Shown here one piece after another: positions 26,800 to 37,160 of a DNA stretch of 64,000 nucleotides. Under the pieces are notes generated by a model. The model had not been told where the DNA came from. It was given only the letters and a program-made list of their open reading frames with translations, and did not search any database. This DNA comes from Veillonella rodentium (GTDB lineage: Bacteria; Bacillota; Negativicutes; Veillonellales; Veillonellaceae): contig NZ_LT906470.1 of NCBI RefSeq assembly GCF_900187285.1, positions 557,501-621,500 on the forward strand. The letters run 5' to 3'. Each line of letters opens with the position of its first letter. Within the stretch, counting starts at the first letter, position 1. The position numbers and the translations under genes were made by a program.

Positions 26800-27766
26800 T
26801 TTCACATTAAAACAGAATGGTTTATTTCCTGAATATAGCCGTATATTGGTCGCCTGTTCGGGCGGGCCCGATTCGATGGCATTGCTTCATCTGTTATTGG
26901 ATGTTGCGGCGCATCGTCATACGCAGTGGCATATCGGGGTGGCCGTTATGGATCATCAGATTCGCCGTGAAAGCAAGGCTGAGGTGCTGTGGCTGCAGGA
27001 TCGGGTGAAAGCCTTGAATCTGGACTTTTACAGCGTGGCTGTTGATGTACCGGCTCTTAGTATGGAGCGGAAGATTTCTGTAGAAACTGCGGGACGTGAC
27101 ATACGCTATGAATGGCTTACGGAGTTAGCTCGAGCTAAGGGATATGATTATATTGCGGTGGCTCATCATAAAAATGACCAGGCTGAATCAATTTTGGCTC
27201 ATCTCATTCGAGGCTCGGGTATGAACGGTTTACAGGGGATGTCCGTTATTAGTCATAGCTATACAATACCTGTTGTAAGACCGTTACTTGAGGTGAAGAA
27301 AGCGGCGCTGCTGGCGTATTTAGAGGAACGTCATATTTTTTATTGTATCGATCGTACTAACGACGATATAGAGTATCAACGCAATCGAATTCGTCATCGT
27401 ATCATTCCGGAATTGGAAAAAATAAATCCTGCGGTTATAGACTCCCTTGGGCGGATGGGCCGCTCTGTAACGGAGGATATGGAGTTCCTGCAACAGATGG
27501 CGCAAGAGGCTTTTAACACATTGATCTCAGTAGATGACCGAAGCTGCACCGTTTCCCGTCGTCGATTGCGTCAACAGCCGAGGGCATTACAGCGAAGGCT
27601 GTGGCAGATGATGGTACAGGTAGTCGATAATCGTTTAATATTGAGTTTTGCTCATCAGACGCAGTTGTCGGATATAGTACAGACGGGAGAAGTGAAAACT
27701 TTCACTATTGCACATATTATTATTGAGGCCCGATGTGATACAATAAAAGTGTATAGCAAACATTAG
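26768..27766 (+). CDS. tilS: tRNA(Ile)-lysidine synthetase
   Basis: TilS converts C34 of the tRNA-Ile CAU anticodon to lysidine so that it reads AUA. The PP-loop ATP-binding motif ACSGGPDSMALLHLL lies near 29-43 and VAHHKNDQAESILAHLIRGSG near 137-157. The protein is of medium length (about 333 residues) with a shortened C-terminal domain. Start choice is uncertain. A GTG at 26768, 9 bases after GGAGG and inside the end of ppx, is preferred. A GTG at 26774 and an upstream ATG at 26738 are alternatives. Confidence 0.88.
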   Translation: MNVKQLIRTVNFTLKQNGLFPEYSRILVACSGGPDSMALLHLLLDVAAHRHTQWHIGVAVMDHQIRRESKAEVLWLQDRVKALNLDFYSVAVDVPALSMERKISVETAGRDIRYEWLTELARAKGYDYIAVAHHKNDQAESILAHLIRGSGMNGLQGMSVISHSYTIPVVRPLLEVKKAALLAYLEERHIFYCIDRTNDDIEYQRNRIRHRIIPELEKINPAVIDSLGRMGRSVTEDMEFLQQMAQEAFNTLISVDDRSCTVSRRRLRQQPRALQRRLWQMMVQVVDNRLILSFAHQTQLSDIVQTGEVKTFTIAHIIIEARCDTIKVYSKH

Positions 27767-27788
27767 ATATAGATCGTGGAGGTCATAT

Positions 27789-28334
27789 ATGCATCAGGAT
27801 GTAAAAGAGATTTTGTATACCCAGGAGCAATTGGCTGCGCGCGTTACCGAATTGGGGCGCGATATCAGTCGCGATTACAAGGGCGAATCTGTGGTGCTCG
27901 TCGGAGTTTTAAAGGGGGCTATCGTATTTTTTACGGATTTGGCCCGTGCTATAGATGATACGGTGAATGTGAGTTTTGATTTTATTTCTTGCTCCAGTTA
28001 TGGCAATAGTACTACAAGTACCGGCGTCATAAGAATTTTGAAGGATTTGGATCGTTCCGTGGAAGGTAAGCACGTGCTCGTCGTCGAGGATATTGTGGAT
28101 ACCGGCACGACGTTGCATTACTTGCTGGATAATCTGCGTGCCCGCGGGGCTAAAAGTGTGTGCTTGGCAGCGTTACTAAATAAACCGGACCGTCGAAAGA
28201 TGGATGTGCATGTCGATTATGTGGGATTTGTGATTCCCGACTATTTCGTCGTCGGATATGGACTGGATTTTGCCGAACGATATCGCCATTTACCATATAT
28301 AGGTATTTTGAAGGAAGAAATGTATCAAGATTAA
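27789..28334 (+). CDS. hpt: Hypoxanthine phosphoribosyltransferase
   Basis: This 181-residue purine-salvage enzyme makes IMP (and GMP) from hypoxanthine (and guanine) with PRPP. It has the PRPP-binding motif VLVVEDIVDTGTTLHYLL near 96-113, the flexible-loop SSYGNSTTSTG near 74, and the base-binding VGYGLDFAERYRHLPYIG near 157-174. GTGGAGG precedes the ATG. The tilS-hpt-ftsH order is conserved across Firmicutes. Confidence 0.94.
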   Translation: MHQDVKEILYTQEQLAARVTELGRDISRDYKGESVVLVGVLKGAIVFFTDLARAIDDTVNVSFDFISCSSYGNSTTSTGVIRILKDLDRSVEGKHVLVVEDIVDTGTTLHYLLDNLRARGAKSVCLAALLNKPDRRKMDVHVDYVGFVIPDYFVVGYGLDFAERYRHLPYIGILKEEMYQD

Positions 28335-28340
28335 GAAGTA

Positions 28341-28380
28341 TGGTATAATATATGAGTGCATCTCGTCATGAGGTGTACTC
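28341..28380 (+). promoter_or_regulatory. ftsH promoter element and leader hairpin
   Basis: An extended -10 (TGGTATAAT, 28341-28349) lies just after the hpt stop. A hairpin follows with an 11-bp stem containing two G-U pairs (28354-28364 with 28370-28380) in what would be the ftsH leader. No T-run follows the hairpin. No convincing -35 is present. Confidence 0.45.
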
Positions 28381-28422
28381 AATTCGTTTATAAACTAAAT
28401 TGTTATTGAAAGGGGTAATCTC

Positions 28423-30381
28423 TTGGGTCGATTTACAAAAAATATCGTCCTTTATTTACTGATCATTGCCGCTTTTGTTATCGCTATTGATGCTTTTTCT
28501 GGTCAAAGCGCGAATAAATCTGAACTCAGTTATACGGGATTTATTCAACAAGTACAGCAGAAAAAGGTTGAGTCCGTAACGATTACGAATGATCATGGTA
28601 TTAAAGGCAAATTAAAGAATGGAACAGAATTTAATTCTTATGCGCCTAGTGATGAAACGCTAATCAAAACATTACAAGATAATGGAGTGGAAATTACAGC
28701 TGCTCCGCCGGAACAACCGGCATGGTGGATGAGCTTGTTAGGATCCGCTATTCCTATTATTATTTTGGTGGTACTTTTCTTCTTCATTATGCAACAAACC
28801 CAAGGCGGCGGCGGCCGAGTGATGAACTTCGGTAAAAGCCGTGCAAAATTAATGGGTGAAGGTAATGTAAAGGTTAATTTTAAAGATGTAGCCGGCGCAG
28901 AGGAAGCTAAACAGGAATTGGAAGAAGTGGTGGAGTTCCTCAAGGATCCCGGCAAGTTTACCGCTATCGGCGCGAAGATTCCAAAAGGGGTTTTACTTGC
29001 AGGACCTCCGGGTACCGGTAAAACTTTGCTTGCTAAAGCCGTAGCCGGAGAGGCGGGGGTACCGTTCTTCACTATTTCCGGTTCCGACTTCGTAGAGATG
29101 TTTGTCGGTGTCGGTGCATCCCGTGTACGCGATTTGTTTACACAGGCGAAGAAAAATGCACCATGCATCATCTTTATCGATGAAATTGATGCGGTAGGCC
29201 GTCAGCGTGGGGCAGGTCTTGGTGGCGGTCATGATGAACGCGAACAAACCTTGAATCAGCTGCTCGTTGAAATGGATGGATTTAGTGCCAATGAAGGCAT
29301 TATTACCATTGCGGCGACAAACCGCCCGGATATTCTCGATCCCGCATTATTACGTCCCGGTCGTTTCGATCGTCAGGTTGTTGTAGGTCGTCCGGATTTG
29401 CGTGGTCGTGAAGCAATTTTAAAAGTTCATGCCCGCAATAAGCCGTTGGCTGATGATGTGGATTTAAAAACGATTGCGAAGAAAACACCGGGCTTTACGG
29501 GTGCGGACTTGAGTAATTTATTGAACGAAGCAGCCCTTTTGGCGGCTCGTCTCAATAAAAAAATCATTTCCATGGCGGAAGTAGAAGAAGCCAGCGAAAA
29601 GGTCAGCATGGGTCCTGAACGCCGCAGCCATATCGTGAGTGAAAAAGATCGCAAATTGACGGCGTACCATGAATCCGGGCATGCTATTGTGGCGCATTTG
29701 TTGCCTCATGCGGATCCGGTTCACAAGGTAACGATTATTCCACGCGGTGCTGCCGGTGGCTATACGATGATGTTACCTACAGAGGAACAGAATTATAAAA
29801 CAAAATCTCAATTGTTGGCGGATATTCGCGTGGCTCTCGGCGGTCGTATCGCGGAGGCGTTGGTTCTCGATGAAATCAGTACAGGCGCATCCGGCGATCT
29901 TCAAAGCGTTACGAACACGGCTCGTGCCATGGTAACACGTTGGGGCATGAGCGATGCGTTGGGACCAATCGTATTCGGCGAACAGCAGGAACAGGTGTTC
30001 CTAGGGAAAAATCTCGGCCATGAACGTAATTATAGCGAAGAGATTGCCGCTAAAATCGATGAAGAAATTCATCGTATTGTAGAGGAAGCGTATAAAGATG
30101 TTACAAAGCTTCTCAGCGACAATTTGGACTTCCTTCACAATATGGCGAAGGCTTTATTGGAAGAGGAAACCATTGATGCGAAAGCGGTGGAAAATCTTTA
30201 TAAATACGGTACAACGAAAGCTCCTGATGCGGCTGAGCCTAAAAGTGCATTGGAAGCAGCGGGAATTATCGTGCCGGAAACGATTGACAATCCTGTGGAT
30301 AACGCAGTTGGTACTGAAACTTCTCATCCTTCAGAAGAAATTAATCATGCTGCTTCTACCGATGAAGATGAAACTAAATAA
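28423..30381 (+). CDS. ftsH: ATP-dependent zinc metalloprotease FtsH
   Basis: This membrane-anchored AAA protease degrades misassembled membrane proteins and some regulators. The 652-residue protein has two membrane segments (near 7-22 and 103-122), Walker A GPPGTGKT from 194, Walker [10 protein letters not shown], the pore and SRH regions, and the zinc motif HESGH from 416. The C-terminal 50 residues are acidic and variable, as usual. The start is TTG at 28423 behind AAAGGGG, with [12 protein letters not shown] matching other FtsH N-termini. Confidence 0.96.
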   Translation: MGRFTKNIVLYLLIIAAFVIAIDAFSGQSANKSELSYTGFIQQVQQKKVESVTITNDHGIKGKLKNGTEFNSYAPSDETLIKTLQDNGVEITAAPPEQPAWWMSLLGSAIPIIILVVLFFFIMQQTQGGGGRVMNFGKSRAKLMGEGNVKVNFKDVAGAEEAKQELEEVVEFLKDPGKFTAIGAKIPKGVLLAGPPGTGKTLLAKAVAGEAGVPFFTISGSDFVEMFVGVGASRVRDLFTQAKKNAPCIIFIDEIDAVGRQRGAGLGGGHDEREQTLNQLLVEMDGFSANEGIITIAATNRPDILDPALLRPGRFDRQVVVGRPDLRGREAILKVHARNKPLADDVDLKTIAKKTPGFTGADLSNLLNEAALLAARLNKKIISMAEVEEASEKVSMGPERRSHIVSEKDRKLTAYHESGHAIVAHLLPHADPVHKVTIIPRGAAGGYTMMLPTEEQNYKTKSQLLADIRVALGGRIAEALVLDEISTGASGDLQSVTNTARAMVTRWGMSDALGPIVFGEQQEQVFLGKNLGHERNYSEEIAAKIDEEIHRIVEEAYKDVTKLLSDNLDFLHNMAKALLEEETIDAKAVENLYKYGTTKAPDAAEPKSALEAAGIIVPETIDNPVDNAVGTETSHPSEEINHAASTDEDETK

Positions 30382-30412
30382 TTACAGTAGTTCATAACCA
30401 TTGGTATGAACA

Positions 30413-30449
30413 CAAAAAGAGCAGGTCTCCATGAGAGTCCTGCTTTTTC
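30413..30449 (+). terminator. intrinsic terminator after ftsH
   Basis: Stem AGCAGG/CCTGCT (30420-30425 with 30439-30444) with an inner CTC/GAG extension, followed by five Ts. Confidence 0.75.
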
Positions 30450-30461
30450 TGCTATATGGAT

Positions 30462-30499
30462 ATTAGCATTATCTAATCTGCTATATAGATAATGCTAAT
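30462..30499. terminator. perfect inverted repeat between ftsH and thrE-like gene
   Basis: A 14-bp perfect stem (30462-30475 with 30486-30499) with a 10-base loop. It is AT-rich and lies between convergent genes. It probably backs up termination, chiefly for the minus-strand gene. Confidence 0.5.
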
Positions 30500-30532
30500 T
30501 ATGATTTTTAAATCTTTTGTGCCATATGTCAT

Positions 30533-31876
30533 TTATTGGCCGTCGTGTACATGCCGTGTCGCCATGAGTTCCGCAATTCGACGCTCTTTGATATTTTTTA
30601 GATATTTCTGAGCCAATACATTCGGTATGGCTACGCCTACCGCAATTCCGATAATTGTGAGGACTCCCGTAATGCCGTTTTGCATCATGTGAACAAGGCC
30701 CGCTTCATTGAGGCTGTTGATATGTAGAATATCGAATACGAAGCGATATAATAGGATTCCGGGCATCAGAGCGATGGCTGACGGAACGATGATGACTGTA
30801 CTCGATGTTTTTATCCATGTAGATACTTTTACAAAAATAATACTCATGACAGCGGCGCCTACAAAGGTTGCACCGGGCGTGGAGAATCCGAAATCAACCA
30901 GCAGCAGATTGCGGACGGACACACAAAGAATACCGCCGATACCGATGTATCCGAGCAGGCGTGTCGGTGCATTAAAGAGAACCGCAAATGCAGAGGCCGC
31001 CGTGAAAGCACCGATAATCTGTGTAAGGGAGATGACATGCGGTTTGATGTCGACGAAATTAAAGGCCGGAACGGGACTGAAATAAAGCGCCATGGCCATG
31101 CCGAGTGTCATGCTTCCTACGATAAGCAGTGTTCGAATGGCACGTGTCACACCGGATAATATATGGTTGTTGATTATGTCGATGACAAAGTTGATAAGTG
31201 GAACACCGGGAATCATGAAGAGCGTGCAGCATACGAGGACATATAGCAATGAGCCCAGTTCGATATGTGTATAAAAAGCGTACGCCGATACCATGGCGGT
31301 AAAAGCGCCTACGGAAATACCGACGTATTCATTACAGCCGATACGCGTGGATAAGGTGCGTGTAAAATATCCGATAAACGAGCAGATGATAGTGACGATA
31401 AAGGCAATCCAGTCGCCGCTGTATAAGAAGGCGAGACCTGCCGATCCTAAACCGCACGCGAGGCCCTTTATCCAGTTCGGATAAGCCGGTATGGTAAATT
31501 CCAATTTTGATATGAGATGCTCGTACGTTGTGAGTGAATAATGGCGTTCGAAGGCTCGCCAGGTTAATTTTGAAACGGCGTTGATCATAGCCATGTTCGG
31601 TATATGAACGGGCGTTTTGCGAAAAACCGTAATGGATCGTTCTTTATGGAGCAAATTTACCATTAAGGTCGTATAGGAAATGTGTATATTCAAGTAATCG
31701 TGAGGAATCCCCATAAATGTGGCGGCCTTTAACATTTCTTCGGTAATGCGGTTTGTATCTGCCCCACACTCCATGAGCAGCTTCCCCACGTGGAGCAGCA
31801 CATCTAATTTACGATGTATATGAACAAAGGGGTTCTCCAGCACTGTGTTTTTTTCTTCTAATGTAAACTGTTGCAT
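30533..31876 (-). CDS. ThrE-family threonine/serine exporter
   Basis: This 447-residue protein combines an N-terminal soluble region and about ten membrane segments. The first part contains LLMECGADTNRITEEM and the conserved later motif IPGVPLINFVIDIINNHILSG, typical of the ThrE (PF06738-like) domain. The second half matches the ThrE_2 domain. In many Firmicutes the two domains are separate genes. The start at 31876 follows GGGAGAG; an upstream in-frame ATG would give 471 residues. It is the only minus-strand gene between 25031 and 37057, so it interrupts the otherwise Bacillus-like block. Confidence 0.82.
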   Translation of the reverse strand: MQQFTLEEKNTVLENPFVHIHRKLDVLLHVGKLLMECGADTNRITEEMLKAATFMGIPHDYLNIHISYTTLMVNLLHKERSITVFRKTPVHIPNMAMINAVSKLTWRAFERHYSLTTYEHLISKLEFTIPAYPNWIKGLACGLGSAGLAFLYSGDWIAFIVTIICSFIGYFTRTLSTRIGCNEYVGISVGAFTAMVSAYAFYTHIELGSLLYVLVCCTLFMIPGVPLINFVIDIINNHILSGVTRAIRTLLIVGSMTLGMAMALYFSPVPAFNFVDIKPHVISLTQIIGAFTAASAFAVLFNAPTRLLGYIGIGGILCVSVRNLLLVDFGFSTPGATFVGAAVMSIIFVKVSTWIKTSSTVIIVPSAIALMPGILLYRFVFDILHINSLNEAGLVHMMQNGITGVLTIIGIAVGVAIPNVLAQKYLKNIKERRIAELMATRHVHDGQ

Positions 31877-32022
31877 AATAGTTTCTCTCCCGTAGATATG
31901 TAGATATATTGTTATTGAAAGTACATCATATAATCGAATGGTTAACATTTATATCCCGTAAATTTTTGATATATGTATTATACCACTTTCAGAATATAGA
32001 GTGTCTTGATTCAAAATAATTC

Positions 32023-32051
32023 TTGCATTTTCAGAGACGCGCTTGTAAAAT
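32023..32051 (+). promoter_or_regulatory. candidate birA promoter
   Basis: TTGCAT (32023-32028), 17 bases, TAAAAT (32046-32051). The start of transcription would fall near 32058, inside the palindrome described next. Confidence 0.5.
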
Positions 32052-32075
32052 CGAATTGTAAACCCAGGTTAACAA
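32043..32075. promoter_or_regulatory. BirA-like operator upstream of birA
   Basis: TTGTAAACC (32056-32064) and GGTTAACAA (32067-32075) form a near-palindrome. A second half-site-like TTGTAAAAT (32043-32051) lies 15 bases before the right half. Both half-sites resemble the bacterial BirA consensus (TTGTAAACC / GGTTTACAA type), in which the spacing is about 14-16. The site overlaps the predicted transcription start of birA, so autoregulation by biotin is plausible. Confidence 0.5.
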
Positions 32076-32092
32076 AGAAAGGGGCTCTAACC

Positions 32093-33067
32093 ATGCGTGA
32101 TGAAGTGCTAGAATTCTTGAGACAAAACCAAGGTGGCTTCGTATCGGGACAGGATATGTCGGATGCATGTCACGTATCTCGTACTGCAATTTGGAAACAT
32201 ATCAAAGCATTGCGTCAAAAAGGCTATAAAATAGAATCTTATACCAAGAGGGGGTATCGATTATTGGAGGAACCTGATTTGTTGAGTCCATTGGCAATGA
32301 AACAGATTTTAGATACCGATGTGTTTGGCAAGCGGTATGTTTATATGGATACGACGGAATCCACGAATTTAGAGGCTCGCCGTTTAGCTCAGCAAGGGGC
32401 AGAAGAAGGGACTGTCGTGGTTACGGAAGAACAGGTGGCTGGGCGAGGTCGTTTGTCCCGCGGGTGGTATTCGCCATTCGGTAAAGGCTTGTGGTTCAGT
32501 ATTATTCTGCGACCTGATTTTGCACCTGCGGATGCGCCTAAATGTACTTTGATGGCGGCGGTAGCCCTTACAAAGGCATTTCACAAGATGGGGCTTGTCG
32601 ATGCGGGCATAAAATGGCCGAATGATATTCTCGTGAATGGTCGTAAATTGGTAGGTATTTTGACGGAAATGTCCGGATCCATGGAAGAAGTTTCTCATAT
32701 CATCATGGGCATCGGGGTCAATGTAAAGACGAAACAGGAAGAATTGCCTGAAGAATTAAAACATATTGCTACGTCCTTATTGATGGAAGGTGTTGACATT
32801 GAAAGGACGGAGGCTTTCAAAATTATACTGGAATCATTGGAGCATCAGTACTATGAAATTCTCGATAACGGTTTTGAGGATACCCTTAATGAATGGCGTC
32901 AGCTCTCTGTCACATTGGGGGCGGATATAGAAGTACGGGCGCCGGGAAATACCTATGAAGGTGTGGCGACGGATATTGATGAAGACGGTAATTTATTAGT
33001 TAGAACCCCTGACGGGACCATTAAACGCATTGTGGCCGGAGACGTGTCTATACGCTCACGCCAATAG
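32093..33067 (+). CDS. birA: Biotin-protein ligase and biotin repressor
   Basis: This 324-residue bifunctional form has an N-terminal winged helix (residues 1-65, [29 protein letters not shown]). The ligase domain follows, with the biotinyl-adenylate loop [20 protein letters not shown] (near 120) and [17 protein letters not shown] (near 181). The C-terminal SH3-like domain is present. It biotinylates carboxylase/decarboxylase carrier proteins and, with the HTH, should repress biotin genes. The start at 32093 follows AAAGGGG. It is 10 bp from coaX. Confidence 0.94.
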   Translation: MRDEVLEFLRQNQGGFVSGQDMSDACHVSRTAIWKHIKALRQKGYKIESYTKRGYRLLEEPDLLSPLAMKQILDTDVFGKRYVYMDTTESTNLEARRLAQQGAEEGTVVVTEEQVAGRGRLSRGWYSPFGKGLWFSIILRPDFAPADAPKCTLMAAVALTKAFHKMGLVDAGIKWPNDILVNGRKLVGILTEMSGSMEEVSHIIMGIGVNVKTKQEELPEELKHIATSLLMEGVDIERTEAFKIILESLEHQYYEILDNGFEDTLNEWRQLSVTLGADIEVRAPGNTYEGVATDIDEDGNLLVRTPDGTIKRIVAGDVSIRSRQ

Positions 33068-33077
33068 AGGAGGATTC

Positions 33078-33845
33078 ATGTTATTAGTTATTGATGTGGG
33101 GAACACCAATATTGTACTGGGTGTATATGACAAGAAAGAACTTGTCGGCCATTGGCGTATTTCTACGGATCGGGTGCGTACCACCGATGAATATGGCATG
33201 TTGATGATGAACCTGTTTTTTCATGATCGCAAGGTCAATGTGAAAGATATAAAGGATATTATTATTTCTTCCGTTGTACCGCCGTTAATGCCTACACTGG
33301 AACGTGTATGTCTTCGCTATTTCAATGTGAATCCGATTATCGTAGGACCCGGCACGAAAACGGGCATTGCCATAAAATATGATAATCCTCGTGAAGTAGG
33401 AGCGGACCGTATCGTGAATGCGGTGGCTGCTTATGATAAATACAAAGGTGATTTGATTATTATTGATTTCGGTACGGCGACTACCTATTGTGCCGTCCGA
33501 GGTAATGGTGATTATATTGGTGGTGTCATCAGTCCCGGCGTGACCATTTCTGCGGAAGCTCTTTTTCAACGGGCCGCTAAGTTGCCGCGCATCGAGGTCA
33601 AGGATCCGGGCCAGGTTATATGCCGAAATACCGTATCATCGATGCAATCCGGTATGTTTTACGGTTATGTAGGTCAAGTAGAGGGCCTTGTGACTCGTAT
33701 GAAAGCGGAAATGGGAGGACCCGTGACCGTAGTTGCCACCGGCGGTTTGGCACAGCTTATCAGCAGCGCTACCGATTGTATCGACCATGTAGAGCCTATG
33801 TTGACGCTGGAAGGGTTACGTCTTATTTACGAACGAAATAAATAA
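33078..33845 (+). CDS. coaX: Type III pantothenate kinase
   Basis: CoaX phosphorylates pantothenate, the first step of coenzyme A synthesis, and is the feedback-insensitive type. The 255-residue protein has the opening [17 protein letters not shown], the [11 protein letters not shown] segment near 108, [11 protein letters not shown] near 130, and [31 protein letters not shown] precedes the ATG at 33078. The birA-coaX pair is common in clostridia and Negativicutes. Confidence 0.95.
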   Translation: MLLVIDVGNTNIVLGVYDKKELVGHWRISTDRVRTTDEYGMLMMNLFFHDRKVNVKDIKDIIISSVVPPLMPTLERVCLRYFNVNPIIVGPGTKTGIAIKYDNPREVGADRIVNAVAAYDKYKGDLIIIDFGTATTYCAVRGNGDYIGGVISPGVTISAEALFQRAAKLPRIEVKDPGQVICRNTVSSMQSGMFYGYVGQVEGLVTRMKAEMGGPVTVVATGGLAQLISSATDCIDHVEPMLTLEGLRLIYERNK

Positions 33846-33891
33846 TGCTACTATAATAGAGTTATAAATTATTACAAAGTAGTGTACATTC

Positions 33892-33920
33892 GGGTACAGC
33901 CTATGCTGTACCCTTTTTAT
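33892..33920 (+). terminator. intrinsic terminator after coaX
   Basis: A 9-bp perfect stem GGGTACAGC/GCTGTACCC (33892-33900 region with 33905-33913) followed by five Ts. It lies 20 bp before the dusB start. Confidence 0.8.
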
Positions 33921-33932
33921 TAGGTGATATAT

Positions 33933-34928
33933 ATGGATACAAAACGATGGTATATAGGCTCCGTTTTGATTGACGGACAGGCCATACTGGCACCCATGGC
34001 GGGTGTTAGCGATATCGCGTACCGGCTTTTGGCGAAAGAGCACGGGGCGGCTTTAGTGTGTACCGAAATGGTGAGCGCTATGGGAATTAAATATAAAAAT
34101 GAACGAACACATGAATTATTGCGTATTGAAGAGGCGGAGCGACCTGTGTCGATGCAGATTTTTGGATCCGACCCTGCAGCTATTGCTTTAGGGGCAAAGG
34201 TTGTCGCCGATGCAGGTGCGGATATTGTGGATATCAACATGGGCTGCCCCGTAAAAAAGGTGGTTACATCCGGTGACGGTTCAGCTCTCATGAAACATCC
34301 GGATTTGGCAGCGCGTGTGGCTGAGGCGGCTGTCAAAGCTGTTGATGTACCGGTGACAGTGAAAATGCGGATCGGCTGGGACCACGATCATATTAATGTT
34401 GTAGATTTTGCTAAGCGCATTGAATCTACCGGCGTAGCAGCCATCGCTGTTCATGGGCGTACAAAGGAACAGATGTACAGCGGTCAAGCGGACTGGTCGT
34501 ATATTAAAGCTGTTAAAGAGACCGTATCTATTCCTGTTATAGGTAATGGAGATATCGTTGAGCCGGAGGATGCGAAGCGTATGCTTGATGAGACAGGCTG
34601 TGATGCGGTGATGATAGGACGTGGTGCGCAGGGCAATCCGTGGATCTTTGATCGCATTCATCAGTACTTAGCCACCGGTGAAGTCGTATCTGCACCGTCC
34701 GCATTGGAGCGCCTCGATATGTTGATGAAACATTTCCGATTATTATGTGAATATAAGGGTGAACACTTGGCTGTGCGAGAAATCCGAACACATGCGGGCT
34801 GGTATCTGAAAGGCTTACCTGAATCCGCCTATTGGCGCAATCGGGTGAATACGATTCATACGGTAACGAGCTTTCAGAAAGAGCTGGAAACATACCGTTC
34901 CATCCTGGCCGAAGTTAAGGCGCATTGA
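33933..34928 (+). CDS. dusB: tRNA-dihydrouridine synthase, DusB type
   Basis: This FMN-dependent TIM-barrel enzyme reduces specific uridines in tRNA D-loops. It has LAPMAGVSDIAYR near 19, the catalytic cysteine in DINMGCPVKKVV near 98, KMRIGWD near 138, and the phosphate-binding IGNGDI and IGRGAQGNPWIF. The 331-residue form starts at the ATG at 33933, with AGGTGA before it. Position before greA and lysS matches Bacillus. Confidence 0.93.
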   Translation: MDTKRWYIGSVLIDGQAILAPMAGVSDIAYRLLAKEHGAALVCTEMVSAMGIKYKNERTHELLRIEEAERPVSMQIFGSDPAAIALGAKVVADAGADIVDINMGCPVKKVVTSGDGSALMKHPDLAARVAEAAVKAVDVPVTVKMRIGWDHDHINVVDFAKRIESTGVAAIAVHGRTKEQMYSGQADWSYIKAVKETVSIPVIGNGDIVEPEDAKRMLDETGCDAVMIGRGAQGNPWIFDRIHQYLATGEVVSAPSALERLDMLMKHFRLLCEYKGEHLAVREIRTHAGWYLKGLPESAYWRNRVNTIHTVTSFQKELETYRSILAEVKAH

Positions 34929-34980
34929 CAAATGTATAGTATTTTTATATAATGATTGAGAAAATTTACAAACAAAGGAT

Positions 34981-35010
34981 AAGGTGTCATCTTATTGTGA
35001 CACTTTTTCT
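34981..35010 (+). terminator. intrinsic terminator after dusB
   Basis: Stem GTGTCA/TGACAC (34984-34989 with 34998-35003), extended by A-T pairs, followed by TTTTTC. greA starts 33 bp further on. Confidence 0.65.
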
Positions 35011-35042
35011 TATTATTTATACGTAGAAAGTGTGGGGTATCC

Positions 35043-35516
35043 ATGGCAGACGTAAAAGAAACATTACTTACCGCCGAAGGTTTAAAGAAATTAGAAGAAG
35101 AATTATCGTATTATAAATCTGTGCGCCGTATCGAAGTATCTGAACGCATCAAAACAGCTATTGAATACGGCGATATCAGTGAAAACTCCGAATATGACGA
35201 TGCGAAAAATGAACAAGCTTTCATCGAAGGTCATATTGTGGAATTAGAAAATAAAATCAATACTGCGAAAATCATCGATGAATCCGTCAAGGGTGATGTA
35301 GTATCTGTAGGTAGCAAGGTTACCGTATTGGATACGATGTATAACGATGAGTTGGAATACGTTATTGTGGGCTCTTCCGAGGCGGATCCTTTTAATAATC
35401 GTATTTCCAATGAATCCCCTGTAGGCAAATCTATTTTGGGCAAACGCAAAGGTGATGAAGTAGAGGTGTCCACACCGGACGGTCCTGTGACTTTCAAAGT
35501 ATTAGCAATCCAATAA
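35043..35516 (+). CDS. greA: Transcription elongation factor GreA
   Basis: GreA rescues backtracked RNA polymerase by stimulating transcript cleavage. The 157-residue protein shows the N-terminal coiled coil ([21 protein letters not shown]...). Its tip carries acidic residues in the segment [20 protein letters not shown], and the C-terminal domain includes [18 protein letters not shown]. All match GreA. It is 30 bp upstream of lysS, with which it is probably co-transcribed. Confidence 0.96.
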   Translation: MADVKETLLTAEGLKKLEEELSYYKSVRRIEVSERIKTAIEYGDISENSEYDDAKNEQAFIEGHIVELENKINTAKIIDESVKGDVVSVGSKVTVLDTMYNDELEYVIVGSSEADPFNNRISNESPVGKSILGKRKGDEVEVSTPDGPVTFKVLAIQ

Positions 35517-35545
35517 TTTACGGTTCACAACGAAGAGGCGATAAG

Positions 35546-37057
35546 ATGAGTGAAGAAATTAAAAATACCCAAGAAGAATTAAATGATCAAATGCAAATTC
35601 GCCGCGATAAATTGGCTGAGTATGAAGCTGATGGCATCTATCCGTTCGGTCAACGTTTTATTGTCAAAGATCATGCACAAGATATTAAGGATGATTTCTT
35701 GAATTACGATGATCAACCTGTAGTGATTGCAGGTCGTTTGATGACTATGCGTTCCCATGGTAAAACGGCATTTGCGAATATCCGTGATTTGTCGGGTGAT
35801 ATTCAGGTATACTTCCGTAAGGATGTTTTGGGTGAAGATAATTACAAATATGTAAAAATGCTTGATATCGGTGATATCGTGGGGATTGAAGGTCATGTAT
35901 TCAGAACTCATATGGGGGAAATTACCGTTAAAGTTGATAAATTGACCTTATTGTCCAAATCGTTGCGTCCATTGCCTGAAAAATGGCACGGCTTAAAGGA
36001 TACGGAATTACGTTATCGTCAACGCTATGTTGATCTGATCGTAAATCCCGAAGTTCGTGATACATTTGTAAAACGTACTAAAATCGTAGCGAAGGTTCGT
36101 GAGTATTTGAACAATCAGCACTTCATGGAAGTGGAAACTCCTATGATGCATGCTATTCCTGGCGGTGCCGCTGCTCGTCCGTTCATTACGCATCATAATG
36201 CTCTTGATATTGATATTTATATGCGCATTTCTCCGGAATTGTACTTAAAACGCCTTATCGTAGGTGGGTTGGAACGCGTTTATGAAATCAACCGCTCCTT
36301 CCGTAATGAAGGTATCGATAATCGCCATAATCCGGAATTTACAATGATGGAATCATATCAGGCATACGGCAATTATGAAGACGTAATCCGTTTGACAGAA
36401 AATATCGTATCGTACTGTGCAAAAGAAGTATTGGGTACGACCAAGATTACTTATCAAGGTACTGAAATTGATTTGACTCCACCTTGGAATCGTATCACGA
36501 TGCAAGAAGGTATCAAAAAGTATACAGGTGAGGATTTCGATGCCGTTGAAACATTGGAAGAAGCTCGTGCCATTGCAGATCGTTTGAATGTTGAGTATGG
36601 TTCGGGTGACGGTATCGGTAAGATCATGAATGCTTGTTTTGAAGAGTATGTAGAAGAAAACTTGATTCAGCCTACATTCGTATACGGTCATCCGAAGGAA
36701 ATTTCTCCGTTGGCTAAGTTGAATCGTGAAAAACCGTTGACTACTGAACGCTTTGAAGCGTTTATCTATGGCCGTGAACTGGCAAACGGTTTCTCCGAGT
36801 TGAATGACCCTATTGATCAGAAAGAACGTTTCGAAGCTCAATTGAAGGAACGTGAAGCCGGTGATGATGAAGCTCATCGTATGGATAATGATTATGTAAC
36901 GGCGTTGGAATATGGTTTACCTCCAACTGCAGGTCTCGGTATCGGTATCGACCGTCTAGTTATGTTCTTGACAGATTCCGCATCTATCCGTGATGTATTA
37001 TTGTTCCCGTTGATGAAACCGGAAGTTCAACAGCAAACTGAATCTGAAGAAGATTAA
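35546..37057 (+). CDS. lysS: Lysyl-tRNA synthetase, class II
   Basis: This 503-residue enzyme has an N-terminal OB-fold anticodon-binding domain ([23 protein letters not shown]), then class II motif 1, motif 2 ([23 protein letters not shown] near 252-274) and motif 3 ([15 protein letters not shown] near 466). It charges tRNA-Lys in the cytoplasm. No T-box leader is visible upstream. Confidence 0.97.
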   Translation: MSEEIKNTQEELNDQMQIRRDKLAEYEADGIYPFGQRFIVKDHAQDIKDDFLNYDDQPVVIAGRLMTMRSHGKTAFANIRDLSGDIQVYFRKDVLGEDNYKYVKMLDIGDIVGIEGHVFRTHMGEITVKVDKLTLLSKSLRPLPEKWHGLKDTELRYRQRYVDLIVNPEVRDTFVKRTKIVAKVREYLNNQHFMEVETPMMHAIPGGAAARPFITHHNALDIDIYMRISPELYLKRLIVGGLERVYEINRSFRNEGIDNRHNPEFTMMESYQAYGNYEDVIRLTENIVSYCAKEVLGTTKITYQGTEIDLTPPWNRITMQEGIKKYTGEDFDAVETLEEARAIADRLNVEYGSGDGIGKIMNACFEEYVEENLIQPTFVYGHPKEISPLAKLNREKPLTTERFEAFIYGRELANGFSELNDPIDQKERFEAQLKEREAGDDEAHRMDNDYVTALEYGLPPTAGLGIGIDRLVMFLTDSASIRDVLLFPLMKPEVQQQTESEED

Positions 37058-37061
37058 TTCT

Positions 37062-37096
37062 AAAGCTCACTACCGTGTATGGTGGTGAGCTTTTTG
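37062..37096 (+). terminator. first intrinsic terminator after lysS
   Basis: Stem 37062-37074 pairs with 37081-37093 (AAAGCTCAC/GTGAGCTTT core) followed by Ts. Confidence 0.85.
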
Positions 37097-37123
37097 CTGT
37101 TTAGCATATAAAAAAATCGGTAT

Positions 37124-37160
37124 AAAGCCCGTATCAAATACTTTGATACGGGCTTTTATC
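37124..37160 (+). terminator. second intrinsic terminator after lysS
   Basis: A 15-bp perfect stem (37124-37138 with 37142-37156) with a 3-base loop and T-rich end. Tandem terminators insulate lysS from the speF leader. Confidence 0.85.
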
